A stretch of 6,244 nt of DNA, from NCBI GenBank assembly GCA_026002595.1, contig BOBW01000094.1:1-6244 (forward strand), in the 5' to 3' direction. The position numbers and the translations under genes are program-made. The DNA is from Spirochaetia bacterium (GTDB lineage: Bacteria; Spirochaetota; Spirochaetia; Treponematales; Breznakiellaceae). Of the stretch, positions 1 through 3,418 are shown in pieces; positions within the stretch are counted from its first letter, which is position 1, and the number at the start of each line of letters is the position of its first letter. The notes under the pieces are model-generated. The model was not told the origin of the DNA, searched no databases, and saw only the letters and a program-made list of their open reading frames with translations.

Positions 1-1
1 A

Positions 2-72
2 AAAGGGTGCCTGACACCGGTTGGGGGGCGGGGGCTTCTCCTTGTCGATTGGCTATCCGGCCGTTTTTGCGG
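2..72 (+). repeat. Array repeat copy 1 (3' end lost)
   Basis: First of six same-direction copies of a GC-rich repeat. It has the full left part: AAAGGGTGCCTGACACC, then a G-rich run, then the core from position 35. The core matches the others for 38 bp and stops at TTTTTGCGG. The terminal TATAG seen in all other copies is missing and G-rich DNA follows. The copy therefore lacks the -10-like end that the other copies could use as a promoter. Confidence 0.9.
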
Positions 73-81
73 GGGGAAGAT

Positions 82-208
82 AAAGAGAAGAATTTTTAAC
101 CGCGAAGTCGCCGAAGGCGACAAAGAAAGGAAAGACGTAACCCCTCTTCCCTTCGCGCGCCTGCGAACCTATGGTTCGATTCGCCTTTGCGGTTCATTAT
201 TCTTCTTT
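82..208. repeat. Branched hairpin element, degenerate
   Basis: An intergenic imperfect inverted repeat. The outer arms are 82-104 and 186-208: AAAGAGAAGAA and AACCGCG on the left, and the complement of AAAGAAGAA and AACCGCAAA on the right. Inside are two short perfect stems: TCGCC-GAA-GGCGA (108-120) and CGAACC-TAT-GGTTCG (164-178). As single strand it would fold into a cruciform with side arms. It has no believable ORF. It resembles the degenerate hairpin repeats scattered through many bacterial genomes and may be a decayed miniature element. No target duplication is evident, so its ends are uncertain. Confidence 0.5.
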
Positions 209-265
209 GTGGTCTTCGGGATTCAAGAAAGTAAATGCAGAAGCCATGGGGGCGAGGGCCAAATG

Positions 266-294
266 TTGATATTATCACGCCTTTATGGTATGTT
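266..294 (+). promoter_or_regulatory. Possible sigma-70 promoter for the truncated brnT unit
   Basis: TTGATA (266-271), a 17-bp spacer and TATGTT (289-294) lie just upstream of the BrnT-like start at 307. The -35 matches consensus at 5 of 6 positions and the -10 at 4 of 6. Transcription would begin near 301, leaving almost no leader, so a different start site is possible. Confidence 0.35.
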
Positions 295-306
295 TGAGGA
301 AAGAAT

Positions 307-420
307 ATGCAATTTGAGTTTGATGAAGCGAAGAGCCAGGCAAATAAAATCAAGCATGGCATTAACTTTATTGATACCCAGCGGTTGGAGATTTTAGATT
401 ATGCCGAAAATAACAGCTGA
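307..420 (+). pseudogene. BrnT-type toxin, internally deleted
   Basis: A 37-codon ORF starting at ATG 307, with GAGG (296-299) at 7-nt spacing. The N-terminus, MQFEFDEAKSQANKIKHGIN and the following FIDTQRLEI, is a clear match to the start of BrnT (DUF497) RelE-fold RNase toxins, which open with an F-E-F/W-D-x-x-K-x-x-x-N-x-x-K-H-G-I/V-x-F pattern. BrnT proteins are normally about 90 residues; here only the first 27-30 remain, followed by LDYAENNS and a stop. The tail could be the original C-terminus, which would mean an in-frame internal deletion of about 50 codons. The central strands and catalytic region are missing, so no RNase activity is expected. The reading frame still overlaps the antitoxin start at 401 by 20 bp, so translational coupling may survive. 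The family assignment rests on the N-terminal pattern only. Confidence 0.65.
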
Positions 421-652
421 GAAGTTTATGGAACTGTTTGAAAGCGGTTCCGATGAGATTGACGCGTATGTTAACAAGGATTTTGCCACAATAATACATC
501 CTGATGGGAAAAGAGAAGCTGTCGTAAGGACTATTTTACAGGAAGATGTTGCAAAAAATATTAAAATACAGGCAAAGAATGACGGCGTCAGCCCATCTGC
601 TTTTATTTCCAACTTCTTGTCAAAAAACCTGCCGAAAGCAAGTACGTTCTAA
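401..652 (+). CDS. CopG/ribbon-helix-helix-like antitoxin, partner of the broken BrnT
   Basis: An 83-aa protein. Residues 1-25, MPKITAEKFMELFESGSDEI and the following acidic stretch, match the K-I-x-A-E-x-F-x-x-x-F-x-x-G-x-x-D-I pattern typical of N-terminal segments in antitoxins linked to BrnT-like toxins. Residues 48-77 (EDVAKNIKIQAKNDGVSPSA and on to NFLSKNL) read as beta strand, helix, turn, helix: the usual ribbon-helix-helix arrangement that binds operator DNA as a dimer. The role expected from the family is to neutralise the toxin and repress its own operon. GGAG at 387-390, 10 nt before the start, is a usable but distant ribosome site and lies inside the toxin remnant. With the toxin deleted this would be an orphan antitoxin, perhaps kept as a repressor or as protection against related toxins. 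The repeat-associated DNA starts 2 bp after the stop. Confidence 0.65.
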   Translation: MPKITAEKFMELFESGSDEIDAYVNKDFATIIHPDGKREAVVRTILQEDVAKNIKIQAKNDGVSPSAFISNFLSKNLPKASTF

Positions 653-653
653 T

Positions 654-677
654 TGGAACGCAAAGGGTGCCTGACAC
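654..677 (+). repeat. Left part of array repeat copy 2, cut off by an insertion
   Basis: These 24 bp (TGGAACGCAAAGGG through GTGCCTGACAC) are identical to 2227-2250, where they run directly into the G-rich part of repeat copy 4. Here the sequence is interrupted after GTGCCTGACAC by the 131-bp element at 678-808. The repeat resumes at 809 with a second copy of the same 11 bp. Confidence 0.85.
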
Positions 678-808
678 AACATCATAAACTTAAGAAGAAA
701 AGCAACCACGAACCACACGAAAAACACGAACCTGGACTATCAAACCTTACCCTTTTGTTCGTGTAATTCGTGTGGTTCGTGGTTAAGAATCCTTAAGTTT
801 ATGATGTT
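678..808. mobile_element. MITE-like hairpin element with 11-bp target duplication
   Basis: A 131-bp element bounded by perfect 17-bp terminal inverted repeats: AACATCATAAACTTAAG at 678-694 and its complement at 792-808. It is flanked by identical GTGCCTGACAC at 667-677 and 809-819. Copies 1 and 4 of the repeat contain this 11-mer once, uninterrupted, so the duplication here is best read as a target-site duplication. A second, inner inverted repeat (704-731 against 757-784) pairs at 26 of 28 positions and starts AACCACGAACCACACGAA. The whole element could fold into one long hairpin with a roughly 25-nt loop. It has no coding capacity, so mobility would depend on a transposase elsewhere. The hairpin could also end transcription arriving from the antitoxin gene at 401-652. 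Confidence 0.8.
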
Positions 809-879
809 GTGCCTGACACCGGTTGGGGGGCGGGGGCTTCTCCTTGTCGATTGGCTATCCGGCCGTTTTTGCGGTATAG
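809..879 (+). repeat. Array repeat copy 2
   Basis: Continues the repeat interrupted at 677: GTGCCTGACACCGGTTGGGG, the G-rich run, and the full 43-bp core at 837-879 ending GCGGTATAG. The following base gives TATAGC as the -10-like hexamer. Together with 654-677 it is a complete repeat split by the hairpin element. Confidence 0.9.
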
Positions 880-891
880 CGGGGGGTATGG

Positions 892-919
892 ACCCAAGAA
901 CCCGCTCCCTCGGGGGAGC
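892..919. repeat. Short dispersed repeat with hairpin (inverted relative to 2387-2412)
   Basis: Bases 892-906 (ACCCAAGAACCCGCT) are the exact reverse complement of 2398-2412. The similarity extends into the next bases (CTCCCCCG on the complementary strand) with a few differences. Bases 904-919 form a perfect 6-bp stem, GCTCCC-TCGG-GGGAGC. The copy at 2393-2405 also forms a hairpin (CCCGC-GCA-GCGGG). A small repeat family is therefore present in both orientations. Its function is unknown; there is no U-tract for a classical terminator. Confidence 0.5.
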
Positions 920-930
920 CGCACGGACCC

Positions 931-959
931 TTGACGGGAAAATCGGCTTAGACTATAAT
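931..959 (+). promoter_or_regulatory. Near-consensus sigma-70 promoter antisense to the PBECR-like gene
   Basis: TTGACG (931-936), an exact 17-bp spacer and a perfect TATAAT (954-959). By sequence this is one of the strongest promoters in the window. It points rightward, yet the next coding gene downstream (994-1458) is on the opposite strand, so a transcript starting near 966 would be antisense to it. The only same-strand reading frame after it is a GTG-started stretch with no ribosome site, which I do not call. Confidence 0.6.
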
Positions 960-993
960 AAAATATAGGTGAGGGACGGCACGTTTTTGGGCG

Positions 994-1458
994 TTAGCTC
1001 CGGGGGGTGGTTTCCACAGCATTGGAGCCCTGTCCCGCCTTTCTTGGCCGATAACACGTTATCAATGATAACCACCCGTCATGTTTAGGCCGAACAGCTT
1101 CTAAAAAATATATTTCACCGTTGATGTTTCCCTTAAAAGTTAACACATCGCTATCCCTATGTTTTTGACTCGATACCTCAATGATTGTTGCGGCATTATT
1201 TATTACCTCAACGGCATACGAAAGGTCATTATCCTCAAGGTTATGATGCGCTTTATTATATGAATGTCTGACGGCTCCACTTTCCAGCATAATTTTAGAT
1301 ACCGCCGCACCGGAAACCGCTTTTATCCGCCTGGCGGCTTCCGGTTCTACCATGCCAATCCACACGCTTTTATTCGTTTTTCCATTTCTTTCTTCATCTA
1401 TGAATCGCTTAAGCTCATGGGGAGAAAGCAGATGTGAATACCAATCGTGTATAGGCAT
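994..1458 (-). CDS. PBECR-like nuclease/toxin (Barnase-EndoU-ColicinE5/D-RelE-like), orphan
   Basis: A 154-aa protein read leftward. From residue 31 it follows the plan of the phage-Barnase-EndoU-ColicinE5/D-RelE-like nuclease domains, seen in polymorphic toxins and phage-linked effectors. In order there are: a V-W-I-G strand and a helix with ARRIKAVSG; then ESGAVRHSYNKAHH (residues 59-72), where the family has an I-R-H-x-x-x-x-H block with candidate catalytic histidines (H65, H71, H72); then a helix containing VINNAATI; and finally paired strands VLTFKGNINGEIYFLEAVRP and LSLITCYRPRK. The predicted role is RNA cleavage. ATG at 1458 is preferred because any longer frame would translate through the unrelated repeat copy 3; its ribosome site is weak. 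No antitoxin gene lies on either side, and the gene runs against all its array neighbours. The last 15 residues look low in conservation and may be divergent or spliced on. The family call is from motif memory, not a profile search. Confidence 0.65.
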   Translation of the reverse strand: MPIHDWYSHLLSPHELKRFIDEERNGKTNKSVWIGMVEPEAARRIKAVSGAAVSKIMLESGAVRHSYNKAHHNLEDNDLSYAVEVINNAATIIEVSSQKHRDSDVLTFKGNINGEIYFLEAVRPKHDGWLSLITCYRPRKAGQGSNAVETTPRS

Positions 1459-1473
1459 AGATAATTCCAGCCT

Positions 1474-1503
1474 ACCATAGCCGGTCCTTCGATGTCTATT
1501 CAA
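1474..1503 (-). promoter_or_regulatory. Possible promoter for the PBECR-like gene
   Basis: On the minus strand TTGAAT (1503-1498), an 18-bp spacer and TATGGT (1479-1474) precede the start codon at 1458. Both hexamers match consensus at 4 of 6 positions. The leader would be only about 9 nt. Confidence 0.3.
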
Positions 1504-1524
1504 AACAAGGAAGAAAAGGGGGCC

Positions 1525-1590
1525 GGTGGACCGGTTGGGGACGGGGGCTTCTCCTTGTCGATTGGCTATCCGGCCGTTTTTGCGGTATAG
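1525..1590 (+). repeat. Array repeat copy 3
   Basis: Complete 43-bp core at 1548-1590, ending TATAG, preceded by CCGGTTGGGGACGGGGG. The left motif is shortened: where copies 1, 2 and 4 have GGTGCCTGACACCGG, this copy has GGTGGACCGG, as if the middle of the quasi-palindrome had been deleted. Confidence 0.9.
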
Positions 1591-1608
1591 TGACGAAGAC
1601 AAAACCAC

Positions 1609-1637
1609 TTGACAAATAGTATACAATGTAGTATCTT
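1609..1637 (+). promoter_or_regulatory. Promoter and possible operator of the brnT-like operon
   Basis: A perfect TTGACA (1609-1614), a 17-bp spacer and TATCTT (1632-1637). Initiation about 7 nt later falls on or next to the ATG at 1644, which has no Shine-Dalgarno sequence, so the toxin mRNA is predicted to be leaderless. Within the promoter are two direct TAGTAT repeats (1617-1622 and 1629-1634), 12 bp apart, the second overlapping the -10. They are candidates for binding the ribbon-helix-helix antitoxin in autorepression, as is usual for this class of operon. Confidence 0.6.
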
Positions 1638-1643
1638 ACTGCT

Positions 1644-1925
1644 ATGCAAATTCTTTGGGACAATGAGAAAAATAGAAAGCTCATTGCTGAACGTGGAATT
1701 TCATTGACCGAATTTGCCGGGCTTATTTTGGAGAAAAAATATCAGGCTATTCTGAAAAATCCCGCACGGGAAGGACAAAAAATTTTCATCGTTCCCTATC
1801 AGGGCTACACGTATGTTGTACCGTTTATTATAGATGACGAGAAAAACATCATATTAAAAACGGTCTTCCCGAGCAGAAAACAGCATAAGTTATATGGAGG
1901 AAAGAAAAATGAGCATAACACTTGA
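1644..1925 (+). CDS. BrnT-like toxin (DUF497 family)
   Basis: A 93-aa protein of normal length for BrnT toxins, which are RelE-fold ribosome-independent RNases. The family pattern is visible: I-L-W-D-x-x-K-N at residues 3-10, then L-I-A-E-R-G-I-S-L-T-E-F (13-24), and a central strand pair QKIFIVPYQGYTYVVPFI (45-62). The C-terminal segment IILKTVFPSRKQHKLY (69-84) holds the conserved basic residues (K72, R78, K79). ATG 1644 is chosen because the family motif starts two residues in, although there is no ribosome site; see the promoter just upstream. The antitoxin frame starts 17 bp before this stop, with its ribosome site inside this gene, the usual toxin-first arrangement for brnTA. It appears intact and is probably the one working BrnT in the window. 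The family call is strong; the exact target RNA is unknown. Confidence 0.8.
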   Translation: MQILWDNEKNRKLIAERGISLTEFAGLILEKKYQAILKNPAREGQKIFIVPYQGYTYVVPFIIDDEKNIILKTVFPSRKQHKLYGGKKNEHNT

Positions 1926-2202
1926 TCCTTTTGAGCAGGACATTGAGGAAAACGCCGAAAGCTTTGTACCGGTCACGGCAAGCGAACAAGCGGAAATTGA
2001 AAAGATTATTGCCTCTGCAAACAAAACAAAAAACATCAATATACGCATTTCGGAATATGACTTGGGAAAGGTCAAACAGAAATCAGCCGAGGAAGGTCTT
2101 CCGTACCAAACACTTGTTTCGAGTATTATACACAAATATATAGCCGGTACCCTTGTGGACGAACAATCGGTACTCAAATCGCTGCAATTGCTTAGGCGAT
2201 AG
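1909..2202 (+). CDS. Ribbon-helix-helix (CopG-like) antitoxin of the BrnT-like toxin
   Basis: A 97-aa protein. ATG 1909 is preferred over the in-frame ATG at 1894 because GGAGG at 1896-1900 sits 8 nt before it. An acidic N-terminal part (residues 1-38) is followed by KNINIRISEYDLGKVKQKSA (41-60) and EEGLPYQTLVSSIIHKYIAG (61-80). This is the strand-helix-turn-helix layout of RHH proteins with the typical G-L-P-Y-Q-T-L-V turn motif seen in BrnA-type and other CopG-like antitoxins. Its expected role is to bind and silence the toxin at 1644-1925, dimerise, and repress the promoter at 1609-1637. The 17-bp overlap with the toxin gene points to coupled translation, and the strong ribosome site should give antitoxin excess. 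Repeat-associated DNA begins 25 bp after the stop. It could be called BrnA by context, but the sequence is divergent, so no symbol is given. Confidence 0.75.
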   Translation: MSITLDPFEQDIEENAESFVPVTASEQAEIEKIIASANKTKNINIRISEYDLGKVKQKSAEEGLPYQTLVSSIIHKYIAGTLVDEQSVLKSLQLLRR

Positions 2203-2226
2203 TGTGAGTGCGTACTAAATGGCAAG

Positions 2227-2310
2227 TGGAACGCAAAGGGTGCCTGACACCGGTTGGGGGCGGGGGGCTTCTCCTTGTCGATTGGCTATCCGGCCGTTTT
2301 TGCGGTATAG
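2227..2310 (+). repeat. Array repeat copy 4 (fullest copy)
   Basis: The most complete uninterrupted copy: TGGAACGCAAAGGG, the quasi-palindrome GGTGCCTGACACC, CGGTTGGGGG, a second G-run, and the 43-bp core at 2268-2310. It continues into the 5' end of a DUF1902-type gene. From 2261 on it is identical to 2884-3010. Confidence 0.9.
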
Positions 2311-2387
2311 TGGGGATAAGGGAGAGAATCGTCATGGAATATAAGATTTTGCTGACTTGGGATGACGAGGCGCAGGTCTGGTTTGCC
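2261..2387 (+). repeat. 127-bp direct duplication, left copy
   Basis: Identical by base-by-base reading to 2884-3010. It covers the G-run and core of the repeat, the TATAGTGGGGATAAGG leader, the ribosome site, and the first 18 codons of the DUF1902/HicB gene. The identity ends abruptly inside the codon series after GTTTGCC, where the left copy passes into the short dispersed repeat CTCCCCCG. Perfect identity suggests a recent event. Confidence 0.9.
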
Positions 2388-2412
2388 TCCCCCGCGCAGC
2401 GGGTTCTTGGGT
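2387..2412 (+). repeat. Short dispersed repeat, direct copy at the truncation point
   Basis: Starts exactly where the DUF1902 fragment stops matching. AGCGGGTTCTTGGGT (2398-2412) is the exact reverse complement of 892-906. It includes the hairpin CCCGC-GCA-GCGGG at 2393-2405. Its position at the breakpoint suggests it took part in the rearrangement. Confidence 0.5.
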
Positions 2413-2416
2413 ATGG

Positions 2417-2445
2417 TTGTTTTCCTTGTACGGTAAGGTTAAAAT
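2417..2445 (+). promoter_or_regulatory. Weak promoter candidate for the second hicBA pair
   Basis: TTGTTT (2417-2422), 17 bp, TAAAAT (2440-2445), about 30 bp ahead of the HicB start. Only the first three -35 bases match, while the -10 matches 5 of 6. Transcription may instead come from the repeat-borne promoter of copy 4. Confidence 0.3.
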
Positions 2446-2475
2446 AGAATATGGCTCAAGCATTAGGGGGCAATG

Positions 2476-2667
2476 ATGGAACTAAGATATAGTTATATCA
2501 TGGACGATGGTTTTTATGTTGGACACCTTGACGATTATCCAGAATATACCACACAGGGCGAGAACAAAGAGGACTTTGAAAAAGCGCTGCTGGAAATCTT
2601 TGGCTGGATACAGGATGGGACTTTAGAAGTTAAAGAACATAAAGGTGTTTTACAAGTTGCTATATGA
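2476..2667 (+). CDS. HicB-type antitoxin
   Basis: A 63-aa protein with the compact HicB partial-RNase-H fold pattern: MELRYSYIMDDGFYVGHLDD (1-20), YPEYTTQGENKEDFEKALLE (21-40), then IFGWIQDG. The motif F-Y-V-G-x-L-x-D-Y-P-x-Y-x-T-Q-G-E followed by an amphipathic helix is characteristic of HicB antitoxins lacking a long DNA-binding tail. ATG 2476 is preferred over ATG 2473 because the AGGGGG at 2465-2470 is only 2 nt from the latter and 5 nt from the former. The expected role is to block the cognate HicA mRNA interferase by covering its active site. Its stop overlaps the HicA start as ATGA, indicating coupled translation. It appears intact while its toxin is frameshifted. With no obvious DNA-binding domain, autoregulation would need another factor. 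Confidence 0.75.
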   Translation: MELRYSYIMDDGFYVGHLDDYPEYTTQGENKEDFEKALLEIFGWIQDGTLEVKEHKGVLQVAI

Positions 2668-2853
2668 AACGCAATGATTTTATAAAAATGCTCAAGGAAA
2701 GGGATGTAATTTTTTATCGCAATGGGGCAAACCATGACATATACATTCATCAGAGAACAGGAAAGAAAATACCGGGAACCTTTGGTTCCATTTCCCCGGC
2801 ATACAGAAATAAAAAATAGTACCGTTCAGAAAATCTTAAAAGAAATACCCTAG
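2664..2853 (+). pseudogene. HicA-type mRNA interferase, frameshifted
   Basis: The frame opens at ATG 2664, overlapping the HicB stop, and reads MKRNDFIKMLKERDVIFYRN then GANHDIYIHQRTGKKI. This is a normal HicA N-terminus with the double-stranded-RNA-binding-like fold and the G-x-N-H-D-I-Y motif containing the catalytic histidine (H24). It then drifts to GTFGSISPAYRNKK and stops at 2817-2819 after 51 residues. In the next frame the expected HicA ending is present: PRHTEIKNSTVQKILKEIP, stopping at 2851-2853. A frameshift therefore lies between about 2768 and 2793. That stretch contains a perfect palindrome, GGAACC-TTT-GGTTCC (2775-2789), so a small insertion or hairpin-related slippage is plausible. 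Removing 16 bp there restores IPFPRHTEI. The 51-residue product lacks the terminal helix and is probably inactive, unless programmed frameshifting occurs or the sequence has an error. Confidence 0.75.
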
Positions 2854-2883
2854 CGGCGAGGCATCACTAAATGAGGGATAAGA

Positions 2884-2933
2884 CGGGGGGCTTCTCCTTG
2901 TCGATTGGCTATCCGGCCGTTTTTGCGGTATAG
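2884..2933 (+). repeat. Array repeat copy 5
   Basis: G-run plus the complete 43-bp core at 2891-2933. The upstream quasi-palindrome part is absent; instead GGGATAAGA precedes the G-run. It is the start of the right copy of the 127-bp duplication (2884-3010). Confidence 0.9.
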
Positions 2934-2940
2934 TGGGGAT
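2911..2940 (+). promoter_or_regulatory. Repeat-borne promoter candidate for the DUF1902/hicA pair
   Basis: The end of the repeat core gives TTGGCT (2911-2916; 4 of 6 to consensus), 18 bp, and TATAGT (2931-2936... read from the last core bases into the flank; 5 of 6). A start near 2943 would place AGGGAGAG (2942-2949) at the head of the message, 7 nt before ATG 2957. The same arrangement stands before the fragment at 2334. The hexamer positions depend on hand counting and may be off by a base or two. Confidence 0.4.
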
Positions 2941-2956
2941 AAGGGAGAGAATCGTC

Positions 2957-3172
2957 ATGGAATATAAGATTTTGCTGACTTGGGATGACGAGGCGCAGGT
3001 CTGGTTTGCCGAAAGTGATGATATACCCGGTCTTATCCTTGAATCCGGCTCTCTGGATACGCTTATTGAACGGGTAAAAATCGCGGCTCCGGAATTGCTG
3101 GAAATAAGCGGTATCACCCATACCAACATCCATCTGTTTTTCAAGATGGAACGTGAAGCGGTCGTGGCCTAA
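2957..3172 (+). CDS. DUF1902-family HicB-like antitoxin
   Basis: A 71-aa protein. MEYKILLTWDDEAQVWFAES (1-20), DDIPGLILESGSLDTLIERV (21-40) and KIAAPELLE (41-49) match the DUF1902 pattern: a W-D-x-E-A-x-V-W strand, the S-x-D-I-P-G-L turn, and a helix ending P-E-L-L-E. The fold is related to HicB. The final segment, NIHLFFKMEREAVVA, supplies the last strand. ATG 2957 is preferred over an upstream in-frame GTG at 2933, which lies inside the repeat; AGGGAGAG at 2942-2949 gives 7-nt spacing. The role, inferred from pairing, is to neutralise the HicA encoded immediately after it: the stop and the next start share bases (TAATG). The length is normal and no damage is seen. Its first 18 codons are duplicated at 2334-2387. 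Confidence 0.8.
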   Translation: MEYKILLTWDDEAQVWFAESDDIPGLILESGSLDTLIERVKIAAPELLEISGITHTNIHLFFKMEREAVVA

Positions 3173-3366
3173 TGGCCGCATACGAAAAACGAGTCCGCGC
3201 TAAATTAACGGAGTATGGCTGCTACTTCCATAGGCACGGGAAGGGGGATCATGATATCTGGTTTAGTCCTATCACTAAGGTCCCAATCACTGTTGACGGC
3301 GAGATATATTCCCGCCATGTAGCCAATGGGATTATGAAACGGGCCGGCATTAACTATCATTTTTAA
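3172..3366 (+). CDS. HicA-type mRNA interferase toxin
   Basis: A 64-aa protein, the typical HicA length. The start at 3172 overlaps the antitoxin stop (TAATG) and lacks its own clear ribosome site, so coupled translation is expected. An N-terminal helix (residues 4-14) leads into GCYFHRHGKGDHDIWFSPIT (16-35), the strand-turn-strand of the HicA double-stranded-RNA-binding-like fold; H27 in G-D-H-D-I-W is the likely catalytic histidine. VPITVDGEIYSRHVANGIMK (37-56) is the closing strand and C-terminal helix, in which V-D-G-E-I takes the place of the commoner P-R-H-x-E-I. The expected activity is ribosome-independent cleavage of mRNA, held in check by the DUF1902 protein. This is the only complete hicBA-type unit in the window. 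No terminator is evident before repeat copy 6. Confidence 0.8.
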   Translation: MAAYEKRVRAKLTEYGCYFHRHGKGDHDIWFSPITKVPITVDGEIYSRHVANGIMKRAGINYHF

Positions 3367-3418
3367 GGAAAGAGTATGGGGAATGCAGGGGCGGCGGGAC
3401 CGAATGGGTGGAATAGGA

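Larger units (their letters stand above)
2334..2447 (+). pseudogene. 5' fragment of a DUF1902/HicB-like antitoxin gene
   Basis: ATG 2334 opens MEYKILLTWDDEAQVWFA, the same first 18 residues as the intact gene at 2957-3172, with the same leader and ribosome site (AGGGAGAG). After codon 18 the sequence is unrelated: 19 missense codons (beginning SPAQRVLGYG) reach a stop at 2445-2447. The conserved rest of the domain (D-I-P-G-L and the helix) is missing, so it cannot be a functional antitoxin. It still has the repeat-borne promoter and ribosome site and could be transcribed into the downstream hicB/hicA pair. Confidence 0.85.

Noticed and set aside
971..1090. Small + strand GTG-started ORF after the promoter at 931-959
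   Set aside because: No ribosome site and no recognisable motif; it lies opposite the PBECR-like gene.
1459..1626. N-terminal extension of the PBECR-like gene to 1626
   Set aside because: The extra 56 residues translate repeat copy 3 and the brnT promoter region in reverse, so they are not conserved coding sequence.
2836..3181. Reverse-strand ORFs over the DUF1902 gene
   Set aside because: They are antisense shadows of the repeat and of a well-supported + strand gene. Similar peptides arise wherever the repeat occurs.
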